From: CAZHOV01 sp964534315
GTDB lineage: Bacteria; Bacteroidota; Bacteroidia; Chitinophagales; Saprospiraceae
Assembly (NCBI GenBank): GCA_964534315.1
Contig: CAZHOV010000042.1
Coordinates: forward strand, 1-34,746
Length of the DNA stretch: 34,746 bases
Direction of reading: 5' to 3'
The notes beneath the pieces were generated by a model. It ran no database searches. It was given only the letters and a program-made list of their open reading frames with translations, and was not told where the DNA came from. Each line of letters starts with the position of its first letter. The stretch's first letter is position 1. The position numbers and the translations under genes were made by a program. Below are positions 1 to 6,062 of this stretch, piece by piece.

Positions 1-48
1 TCTTTTTTTCAAAGTTCGCTTTTTTTCTCCATTTTTGCACAATCTGAC

Positions 49-248
49 GGTGCAGCGGTACAGAGGTATAAGGGGGGAGAGGTACAGCGGTACAGTGGTC
101 TAACGGTACAGTGGTACAAGGGTGCAAGGGTGCAACGGTACAGTGGTACAGGGGGGCAGCGGTTTAGAGGGGCAATGGTGTAGCGGTACAAGGGTACAAT
201 AGGATAGAGGTACAAGGCTATAGAGTTACAGCGGTACAGGGGGGTATA
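49..248 (+). repeat. Degenerate octamer array A (25 units, GG-anchored)
   Basis: From position 49 the sequence reads as 25 consecutive 8-bp units with no insertion or deletion. The consensus is about GGTACAGC; variants include GGTGCAAC, GGTGCAGC, GGTATAAG and GGGGCAGC. By my count 22 of 25 units start with GG. Substitutions are common but the period never slips. The unit is the reverse complement of the unit in the array at 527-718, so the two form a large inverted pair. A long open frame on the minus strand here is a by-product of the repeat. No gene is seen in 1-48. Confidence 0.93.
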
Positions 249-522
249 GATGCATTCAGTTCCAAATGGGTAGCCTTCATTTAATTATGCCGATCAGTTT
301 TTAATTAATTGATTATCAATTTATTAATATTAGTTAGGCTAATTAATTTAAACGGCCCCCCAAATGAGGAGCTTTTTATTTGTAAGCTTATGGTAATTAA
401 TTTTTAATTAAAATAGTAAGCTGTAAGGCAAAAAAATAAAAAGAATAATTTTGATTTGCCACTTACGGTTTCCTAATTAATTTCTTTCCATTTTATCCTT
501 ATCTTTCCTTTTGTAAAATATG
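249..522. other. AT-rich spacer between inverted octamer arrays
   Basis: This stretch of about 275 nt has no plausible coding frame and is rich in TTAATTAA-like motifs. A short GC-rich patch of G/C runs lies near 353-361. It carries one of the two TAnnTTTG matches described separately. I see no tRNA, transposase or hairpin terminator here. It could be the regulatory region of the downstream OmpA-family gene, a recombination spacer, or simply noncoding filler. Confidence 0.6.
446..453 (+). promoter_or_regulatory. Candidate Bacteroidota -7 box, distal
   Basis: TAATTTTG matches the Bacteroidota -7 consensus TAnnTTTG exactly. No clear -33 TTTG lies at the usual spacing, and AT-rich DNA produces such matches by chance. 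If used, the transcript would run through the spacer and octamer array B into the OmpA-family gene. Confidence 0.3.
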
Positions 523-530
523 TAAATTTG
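523..530 (+). promoter_or_regulatory. Candidate -7 box at the edge of octamer array B
   Basis: TAAATTTG is an exact TAnnTTTG match whose last four bases fall in the first unit of array B. If it is used, transcription would start near 537 and the mRNA leader of the OmpA-family gene (about 180 nt) would be made entirely of octamer repeats. The -33 element is not obvious, so this is a sequence match and not a proven promoter. Confidence 0.4.
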
Positions 531-718
531 CACCGTTGCACCGCTGCACCGTTGCACCGCTGCACCGTTTCGCCGTTGCACCGTTTCGCCGTTGCACCGT
601 TGCACCGTTGCACCGTTGCACCGTTGCACCGCTGCACCGTTGCACCGCTGCACCGTTGCACCGCTGCACCGTTGCACCGTTGCACCGTTGCACCGTTAAA
701 CCGTTAAACCGTTAAATC
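527..718 (+). repeat. Octamer array B (24 units, GTTGCACC)
   Basis: There are exactly 24 contiguous 8-bp units with no indel: 13 GTTGCACC, 5 GCTGCACC, 2 GTTTCGCC, 2 GTTAAACC, 1 GTTAAATC and 1 TTTGCACC. The GTTAAAYC variants are clustered at the 3' end. The array ends 1 nt before the ATG of the OmpA-family gene. Because 8 is not a multiple of 3, each minus-strand frame reads the same 8-residue peptide repeat (CNGATVQR). This explains three overlapping apparent frames there, which I do not call as genes. Confidence 0.95.
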
Positions 719-719
719 C

Positions 720-2681
720 ATGCGTCTTATTATTCTTGGTTTTCTTTTTTGTAGCATGTCATCTGCCGTGATATTTGGTCAATCAGCAAAAGCTTTTGAG
801 AAAGCTGGTGATAAAGTCAAAGGGGAAGGTAATCTCGGTGCAGCTTTGTATTATTATGAAAATGCGGCGGAAATAAAACCCGAAGAACCCAGGCTGCTGC
901 ACAAATGTGCGGAAACGGCACACGCCTTTCAGGTGTTTGAAGTGGCAAAATCTTATTATTCTAAATTGTTGGATCAAGACGAATACGGTAAGCATAAGGA
1001 GGTGCTCTGGGGAATGGCTAAAGTGGAAAAAAGCCTTGGGAACTATGAAGAAGCGATTCGCTGGCTAAAATTGTTGAAGGCAGAAGAGTTGGAGACAAAC
1101 TGGCAAAAACAAGTGAACCAAGAAATTGCCGATTGCACGTGGGCCCTCGAACAGATAATGGAGGCTAATACCATACTGATCGAACACCTGGACAAAAAGA
1201 TCAATTCGAGATACTCGGACTTTGCGCCGCAAAAGATGGGGGATTCCCTAATCTTTTCCACCTATAAGTATGAGTTTAAAGAAGATAAACACCGGCCAAA
1301 AAGAAGGTTAACCAAAATTGTGTTGTCAAAAAAGAATCGTAGGGCGAGGCCACTGCGCAGGGGTTTTAATTTTCAGGATGCCCACTCGGCCCATCTCGCC
1401 TTCAGTAAATACCCCAACCGCATCTATTTCACCAAGTGCGAATTTATTTCTAGCGCCAATATACGATGTGCCTTATATTCCAGGGAGCGTAAACGCGAAC
1501 GCAGCCGCTGGGGAAGCGCCAAAAGGGTTGGAAAGCCCATCAATCTTAAAGGATTTACTACGACACATCCCAATATCGTATGGGATTCAACCAGGCAAAA
1601 AGAGGTCCTCTATTTTGTTTCCGACCGCCCCGGTGGAGCAGGAGGATTGGATATCTGGATGAGCGAACTGGACGAGGAAGGAAATTTTTCGGAGCCGGTC
1701 AATCTGAAATCGATCAATACGTCAAAAGATGATATTACGCCCTTTTTTCATAAGCCTTCCCAAACGCTTTATTTTTCTTCTGAAGGCTACAGCAGGTATG
1801 GAGGGTTTGATATTGTGAGATCCATGTGGGTAGATAGCACGTGGTCAACTCCTGTTTTGCTGGATTATCCGGTCAATACTTCTTACAACGATTTGTATTA
1901 TTCGCTGGATGCAGATTCCACTGAAGCCTATTTTGCTTCTAACCGGCTGGGATCCAGATATTTAAATCCTGACAACAAAACGTGCTGTAACGATATCTAC
2001 CGGGCAGTCTTTCCAGAGCCGCTTCCGCCTCCTGAAGAGGACCTTGTCGATTCAACCGAGTTGGTTGCGGAAGTGCCAGTTGATACGGTACCACTGCCCA
2101 AAGAGCTGGAAACCCTGGAAGATTTTCTACCCCTGGCCCTCTATTTTCACAATGATGAGCCGGATCGACGGTCCAAAAAAAGCACGACCAAAAAGACTTA
2201 TACCGATACCTACTATCCTTATTACGAGATGAAGGAAGAATATATCGAAGAGTACACGAGGCCGCTGGAAGGAGAGTCTATTTATGAAGCAGAAGATGAA
2301 CTCGATGACTTTTTTGAAGAAAAAGTCCGTAAAGGGTTTGAACACTTGAATAAATTTTCGGAAATTTTACTCAGCCGATTGGAAAACGGAGATGAAGTAG
2401 AGATTTTTATTAAAGGCTTCACTAGTCCTCGCGCCCAATCTGATTATAACCTGGCATTGGGAAAACGACGGATCAGCAGTTTATTGAATCACTTCGCCAG
2501 TTACCGGGATGGTATTTTTGCACCTTATCTGCAATCGCGCCAGCTCATCCTCTCTGAGCGCTCGTTTGGCGAAGAACAAGCTCGTAAGACCGTAAGTGAT
2601 CAACTGGAAGATAAGCGAAATTCTATCTACAGCGTAGAGGCTGCAGTGGAGCGAAGGGTAGAAATTGTCGAAATTAGATAG
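720..2681 (+). CDS. OmpA-family protein with TPR and PD40 repeats (PorE-like architecture)
   Basis: This 653-residue protein is predicted to be exported and peptidoglycan-anchored in the periplasm or outer membrane. Residues 1-20 are a signal peptide. Residues 25-140 contain TPR-like helices. Residues about 280-440 carry PD40/WD40-like beta-propeller blades (YFVSDRPGGAGGLDIW, LYFSSEGYSRYGGFDI, YFASNRLGSRY). From about 478 comes a linker with the motif LPLALYFHNDEPD, and residues about 540-653 form an OmpA-like domain (IKGFTSPRAQSDYNLALGKR). The order TPR, propeller, OmpA resembles PorE, which links the T9SS to the cell wall, but no carboxypeptidase-like regulatory domain is visible, so the T9SS role is inference. 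The start is the first ATG after octamer array B. There is no Shine-Dalgarno sequence: the array occupies that position. Confidence 0.85.
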   Translation: MRLIILGFLFCSMSSAVIFGQSAKAFEKAGDKVKGEGNLGAALYYYENAAEIKPEEPRLLHKCAETAHAFQVFEVAKSYYSKLLDQDEYGKHKEVLWGMAKVEKSLGNYEEAIRWLKLLKAEELETNWQKQVNQEIADCTWALEQIMEANTILIEHLDKKINSRYSDFAPQKMGDSLIFSTYKYEFKEDKHRPKRRLTKIVLSKKNRRARPLRRGFNFQDAHSAHLAFSKYPNRIYFTKCEFISSANIRCALYSRERKRERSRWGSAKRVGKPINLKGFTTTHPNIVWDSTRQKEVLYFVSDRPGGAGGLDIWMSELDEEGNFSEPVNLKSINTSKDDITPFFHKPSQTLYFSSEGYSRYGGFDIVRSMWVDSTWSTPVLLDYPVNTSYNDLYYSLDADSTEAYFASNRLGSRYLNPDNKTCCNDIYRAVFPEPLPPPEEDLVDSTELVAEVPVDTVPLPKELETLEDFLPLALYFHNDEPDRRSKKSTTKKTYTDTYYPYYEMKEEYIEEYTRPLEGESIYEAEDELDDFFEEKVRKGFEHLNKFSEILLSRLENGDEVEIFIKGFTSPRAQSDYNLALGKRRISSLLNHFASYRDGIFAPYLQSRQLILSERSFGEEQARKTVSDQLEDKRNSIYSVEAAVERRVEIVEIR

Positions 2682-2767
2682 GATAATCCGCACCTGATCG
2701 GGCAAGAATTGCAGGATTGGTATCTGGATATAAAATGAGGAGTGAGCATAGCTCAGGAAGTCCACTA

Positions 2768-2858
2768 AAAGGCTGAAAGCCTTTAATTTGTATAGCCCCG
2801 TATGAAATGCGGGGTAGTCAGGCATTCATTTTAGAACCCTCAAGGGGGTTCAATGAAT
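2768..2858. repeat. Block of three tandem hairpins (REP-like or terminator)
   Basis: There are three consecutive palindromes. The first is AAAGGCT/AGCCTTT (2768-2774 with 2778-2784, loop GAA). The second is CCCCGTAT/ATGCGGGG (2796-2803 with 2807-2814, loop GAA, one G-T pair). The third is a compound stem with outer ATTCATT/AATGAAT (2824-2830 with 2852-2858) and inner GAACCC/GGGTTC (2834-2839 with 2846-2851). The block lies between convergent genes, so it may act as a bidirectional terminator. Three hairpins, two with the same GAA loop, also look like a dispersed REP-type palindromic element. No transposase is nearby. Confidence 0.6.
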
Positions 2859-2892
2859 ACTACATCTGAATCCGTTGATTCCGTAAAATAAA

Positions 2893-3183
2893 TTATTTGA
2901 AAATAGCTTGGAGCGTAAGCAAGTAATTGTGGATCGATAATTTTCCATTGTTTACACTAAACCATTTTTTTCCACTAACCCGGAAAAGAATACCTTGATC
3001 CAAAAATTTACTTTTTTCCTTTAGTAGACGAAAGGATTTCAACTTTTTAAAAGGAAGGGTAGAGAGAAAAGAAAGCCTCTCTAAATCTACCGACAAGTTG
3101 CCATGTTGATCATTAGACATAATCACATTTCCTTTACTGGAACGCAGATTTAGAGAAGTTTCTATGTGTACCTTTTTTACCAC
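2893..3183 (-). CDS. Hypothetical protein, 96 aa, translationally coupled
   Basis: I do not recognise this small basic protein. It has no signal peptide or membrane segment, and a lysine-rich middle (residues about 45-60). Its start is GTG and overlaps by one base the TAG stop of the upstream 67-aa gene, the arrangement expected for coupled translation. That coupling is the main support for it being real. It shares no visible motif with its neighbour. The function is unknown. Confidence 0.55.
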   Translation of the reverse strand: MVKKVHIETSLNLRSSKGNVIMSNDQHGNLSVDLERLSFLSTLPFKKLKSFRLLKEKSKFLDQGILFRVSGKKWFSVNNGKLSIHNYLLTLQAIFK

Positions 3184-3386
3184 TACGAGCTCTTTTCAGA
3201 AGTAGAGATGGTAAGGGTACCTTCGAATTGCCATTCAGCTTTCTTTTGAGAGCCGACACTCTGAGGTACATGCACTTTAAAATCTTTGAAATCGTAAGTG
3301 ATCTCGGCATTTCTACCGGTCAACTTGTCATAAAGACCAATGGCCAAATCAGGCCAGCTTTCTACTTTTTTAGTTTCGTCAGACAT
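3183..3386 (-). CDS. Hypothetical protein, 67 aa
   Basis: This small acidic-to-neutral soluble protein has an ATG start. Its sequence suggests a helix (SWPDLAIGLYDKLTG) followed by beta strands (AEITYDFKDFKVHVP, AEWQFEGTLTIST). It is the first gene of a two-gene unit with the 96-aa gene, overlapping by one base. I do not recognise the family. The composition looks like a genuine compact protein, but there is no other evidence of function. Confidence 0.55.
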   Translation of the reverse strand: MSDETKKVESWPDLAIGLYDKLTGRNAEITYDFKDFKVHVPQSVGSQKKAEWQFEGTLTISTSEKSS

Positions 3387-3453
3387 ATTTGTTTGGATTT
3401 TTGCCTAACTAACTCAAAAGGTAAATAATTGTTTAAAAAACACCCAATTATTT

Positions 3454-3546
3454 TTACCCAGCATTTTCATAAGCCTCTTTTAACCAGTTGATTACATCTT
3501 CTGAAATATCCTCTTGTCCTTCAAGCCTTATGCGGTGAGCACACAT
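3454..3546 (-). CDS. Possible 30-aa small ORF or gene remnant
   Basis: A 30-codon frame starts at an ATG 5 nt past the stop of the 157-aa gene and ends in TAA. The peptide (RIRLEGQEDISEDVINWL, then KEAYENAG) has the look of an amphipathic, protein-like C-terminus. The frame also stays open upstream into the 157-aa gene for several codons without a start codon. It could be a very small protein or the surviving tail of a larger gene. I do not recognise it. Confidence 0.3.
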   Translation of the reverse strand: MCAHRIRLEGQEDISEDVINWLKEAYENAG

Positions 3547-3551
3547 TGCAT

Positions 3552-4025
3552 TTACAACAATTCCTCTAATTCCAACTCATAATCATATTGTAAGTCTTCA
3601 TGGAGCTTGGAAATATTTTTTCGGATCAGTTCAATTTGGCGTTGGTAGAGATTCCTGAGGATCCGGTTTCTGGAATAAGAAGGGCTGAAGTTTTTTAGCT
3701 TGTAGCAAAAGTAAAGTAGCAACTCCACTTCCGTAGGTTTCTTTTTGGAGTATCGGATGTATTTCTTTACCTCCCTTAATATTTTTCGAACCCCCTTTTT
3801 GATAAAATAATAGCTTCTGGTGTTGATGGCTCCAAATTGCCGGTCAATTTCTGCTTTTACGCTTTTGATATAAGCTTCCTCATCCGTTGCTTCAAATAAT
3901 AAGTAGGTGAGCAGTTCTTTAGTTTCCTTTTTAAACTTGGCGAGTTTCAGGCATATTTCTTTGAGTTCTTTAGGGGATCGGGTTTCTAAGGCTTGCTTTA
4001 ATTCTTTTACAGTCGCTGCTTTCAT
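3552..4025 (-). CDS. Hypothetical helical protein, 157 aa
   Basis: This lysine- and leucine-rich, wholly helical soluble protein has no signal peptide. The N-terminus (TVKELKQALETRSPKELKEI) reads like a SAP- or HEAT-type helical hairpin, and the C-terminus is acidic (YDYELELEELL). It starts 9 nt after the stop of the 98-aa gene, suggesting a short operon. It resembles conserved Bacteroidota hypothetical proteins of unknown function, but I cannot assign a family with confidence. Confidence 0.65.
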   Translation of the reverse strand: MKAATVKELKQALETRSPKELKEICLKLAKFKKETKELLTYLLFEATDEEAYIKSVKAEIDRQFGAINTRSYYFIKKGVRKILREVKKYIRYSKKKPTEVELLLYFCYKLKNFSPSYSRNRILRNLYQRQIELIRKNISKLHEDLQYDYELELEELL

Positions 4026-4034
4026 GAATGCTAC

Positions 4035-4331
4035 TTACTTTTTGATCTTGGCCAGGTATTTCCTCAAATCGTGTTCGATGCCCGACGGAAACCGGACATT
4101 TTCCTCCACACCAATGTAAACGAGGCTAATGGATTCGTCGGGCTCAAAGATGCTTTCGTATTTACTCGTCCACAAAATCAGGTGGATCTCCAGGTCTTTC
4201 AGGCGCGGAATCTTTTCTTTTAAATCCGGATTTTCCTTTATCAATCGAAGCACTTCATAATTATTTTCCTTCATAATATTTTGGGTATACCCCCGGATAA
4301 TTTTATGGTATCGCTGCTCCCGGTCATTCAT
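4035..4331 (-). CDS. Hypothetical protein, 98 aa
   Basis: This charged soluble protein has an N-terminal helix (REQRYHKIIRGYTQNIM) and the central segment IHLILWTSKYESIF. I choose the ATG at 4331 because it lies 4 nt after the stop of the Uma2 fragment. The frame also stays open further upstream, with an in-frame ATG at 4376 and a TTG at 4403, but those overlap the Uma2 remnant in another frame. It lies directly upstream of the 157-aa gene. I do not recognise the family. Confidence 0.55.
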   Translation of the reverse strand: MNDREQRYHKIIRGYTQNIMKENNYEVLRLIKENPDLKEKIPRLKDLEIHLILWTSKYESIFEPDESISLVYIGVEENVRFPSGIEHDLRKYLAKIKK

Positions 4332-4335
4332 TTTC

Positions 4336-4500
4336 TTATAGTACTTTGAAAAAACTGTTCTCAATTGATAAGCCATGTTCGATAGTACCTCCAGCAAGAG
4401 CAAAAATTAATCCATCATGGAATTCATGCCTTACATTAGAATCCTTTTCTATTTTCAGATATTCCTTGATCGTTACTTTATTGTATTTCTTCGCCTCCAT
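4336..4500 (-). pseudogene. Truncated Uma2 (DUF820) endonuclease-like N-terminus
   Basis: A 54-codon frame, too short to stand out as a normal gene, encodes an unmistakable Uma2-type start: VTIKEYLKIEKDSNVRHEF followed by HDGLIFALAGGTIEHGLSIEN. Uma2 proteins are usually near 190 residues and share the PD-(D/E)XK fold. Here the frame stops at TAA (4336-4338) soon after the first conserved block, so the catalytic core is absent. The next gene starts 4 nt later. I read this as a gene cut short by deletion or rearrangement. Confidence 0.7.
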
Positions 4501-4564
4501 TTTACATTTTAATGAAAACTACCCTTTTTTTCTAATAATTGCAATTATTGGTATCAGGTAATCC

Positions 4565-4894
4565 CTATATTTTTTTAGCGATTAGGGTCAAATCTGGTTC
4601 TTCTACAGTAAGAGAGACGATTTCCTTCTTTTTTTCCTGAAAGGAGATCGTCACAGAACTGGTTCCGTTATAAATAAATTGATTGGGAGCAGTCTGATCT
4701 GGTAAAAACAATATTGGGTATGGATACAGCCAATACGCCAAATACGGTGCTTTATATCGCCCTTCTTCTGGAAACAGAAAACTTATTAAGCATAAGGGAA
4801 AAATTTTTGGGTTATTGTCATGAGTTAAGCAACTAATTAATTCTTCTTTCTCCCTTCGATAATTGAAAATACAACTCCTAGTATAATAGCCAGT
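4565..4894 (-). pseudogene. Stop-free frame without start, possible gene remnant
   Basis: The minus strand has about 109 codons between stops with no ATG, GTG or TTG start that I can find in frame. The 3' two thirds read like protein (KAPYLAYWLYPYPILFLPDQ, then SVTISFQEKKKEIVSLTVEE). The upstream part overlaps the 63-aa membrane-protein gene in another frame. I do not recognise it. A decayed gene is one reading; a chance open frame in AT-rich DNA is another. Confidence 0.25.
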
Positions 4895-5028
4895 CTAAAG
4901 GAAGTTTCCCAGTCTACAGCACCAGAGCCATAAAAAATAAAACTCCACATGAAAGTGACAAGCACACTTACTACCAAGGTGATAATAAAAGTCACTACAA
5001 ATCCGGAAATTAAGTTTTTACTATTCAT
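4837..5028 (-). CDS. Small membrane protein, 63 aa, two transmembrane segments
   Basis: This protein begins with two hydrophobic segments, residues about 6-32 (LISGFVVTFIITLVVSVLVT) and 42-56 (SFRLAIILGVVFSII), separated by a short loop, and ends in a basic tail GRKKN consistent with a cytoplasmic C-terminus. The family is not recognised. Its ATG lies one base from a heptamer array that fills the position of the ribosome-binding site. Confidence 0.6.
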   Translation of the reverse strand: MNSKNLISGFVVTFIITLVVSVLVTFMWSFIFYGSGAVDWETSFRLAIILGVVFSIIEGRKKN

Positions 5029-5029
5029 T

Positions 5030-5057
5030 TTATTTGTTATTTGTTATTTGTTAATTT
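5030..5057. repeat. Heptamer array (TTATTTG)
   Basis: There are three perfect TTATTTG units (5030-5050) plus a decayed fourth (TTAATTT). The array begins one base upstream of the minus-strand start codon at 5028, so the leader of the 63-aa gene reads as repeated CAAATAA. Each unit contains TAA on the minus strand. Confidence 0.85.
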
Positions 5058-5092
5058 GGGAAAAGAATTCATTGTTTTAATAAATTTTTAAC

Positions 5093-5821
5093 GTGGAGAA
5101 TTCTGCCTTTATAAGATATAACCAGGATTTTACCCTATTTGGTTTCCAGCATTTGATGATGTTGGGATTTATGTTACTCATAAGTTTTATGCTTCCTTTT
5201 GGAGCTAAATATTTTCTATCTCCCTCCAAAAGGCTTTTATTAAACCGGATCATGGTCGTCTTTATCTCCTTCTGGGCGCTGGCTTATGTAGTGATCAGAC
5301 TATGGCTGGGTGATTTTAATTACAAAGAGGACTTACCCCTTGATATTTGCAATATAACGGCATTGATGCTGCCGTTTCTGATGTGGACCCCATCTTACAA
5401 AGTTCATGAGGTCTTGTATTTCTGGATATTAGCCGGTACGCTTCAGGCCATTATCACCCCCCATTTATTTAATGGATTTCCAAATTATATATTTTTCAAA
5501 TATTGGATTGTCCATGGCGGTCTGGTGGTGTATGCTGTTTATGTAACGGTGGCGTTTGGGTTTGAACCCAGGTTGAGGAGTATTTGGAAAGCTTTTGTCG
5601 CTCTTCAATTGTATGTGATTGTGGTTTTTGGTATCAATTTATTATTAGATTCCAATTACGTGTATATTCTAAGAAAACCACCAACCGCCTCTGCTCTGGA
5701 TTATCTCGGTCCATGGCCCTGGTATATACTGGTCGGAGAGTTGGTGGCGGTAGTCTTGTTCTTTGTTTTTTACGCACCATTTGGCGTGCATAAGTTGAGG
5801 CAAAAAGCGGAGATTCATTAA
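5093..5821 (+). CDS. YwaF/TIGR02206-type integral membrane protein
   Basis: This 242-residue protein has about six or seven transmembrane segments. Family signatures are LPLDICNITALMLPF (residues about 83-97), the YFWILAGTLQAIITP block, a conserved KYWIVHGG and a C-terminal LGPWPWYILVGE. Such proteins are annotated as TIGR02206 membrane proteins; the biochemical role is not established. The start is GTG (5093) with no good ATG before the first helix. It stands alone, divergent from the small membrane protein. Confidence 0.85.
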   Translation: MENSAFIRYNQDFTLFGFQHLMMLGFMLLISFMLPFGAKYFLSPSKRLLLNRIMVVFISFWALAYVVIRLWLGDFNYKEDLPLDICNITALMLPFLMWTPSYKVHEVLYFWILAGTLQAIITPHLFNGFPNYIFFKYWIVHGGLVVYAVYVTVAFGFEPRLRSIWKAFVALQLYVIVVFGINLLLDSNYVYILRKPPTASALDYLGPWPWYILVGELVAVVLFFVFYAPFGVHKLRQKAEIH

Positions 5822-5952
5822 ATCCTGATTCCTACCAGCAAACCAATATTTAATAGCATAAGTTGAGCAGTAAGAACGGTAAAAAGTAGGCTTTTCCATG
5901 AAACTTAATCATTTTTTAATCCCAACTGGTTTCCAACACCAACTTTTGTCCT

Positions 5953-5960
5953 TATTTTTG
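5953..5960 (+). promoter_or_regulatory. Candidate -7 box for the PKD-repeat gene
   Basis: TATTTTTG is an exact TAnnTTTG match about 100 nt before the PKD protein start. The -33 region is weak (no clean TTTG at 17-23 nt). The predicted leader would be about 95 nt. This is a motif match only. Confidence 0.35.
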
Positions 5961-6062
5961 TACAACACCACCCATCTTTTCCTGTGCAAAATTTTGTATC
6001 AAAAATAGCACGTCTGTCTATTTTACGCCGACAAAGATTACTTTAACGACTAATTTTAACCC

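Noticed and set aside
9..215. Long minus-strand open frame in octamer array A
   Set aside because: It is low-complexity, tracks the 8-bp repeat and has no homologue-like features. It is a product of stop-free repeats.
473..693. Three overlapping minus-strand open frames in array B
   Set aside because: All three read the same 8-residue repeat (CNGATVQR), because an 8-bp unit gives the same peptide in each frame. There is no sign of a real protein.
527..718. CRISPR array
   Set aside because: The repeats are 8 bp and contiguous, with no unique spacers, no leader and no cas genes nearby.
2682..2892. Insertion sequence or transposase
   Set aside because: Only hairpins are present, with no transposase frame.
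4332..4403. Extended start for the 98-aa gene
   Set aside because: The upstream start is TTG or an ATG inside the Uma2 fragment in another frame. The ATG at 4331, just after that fragment, is a better fit.
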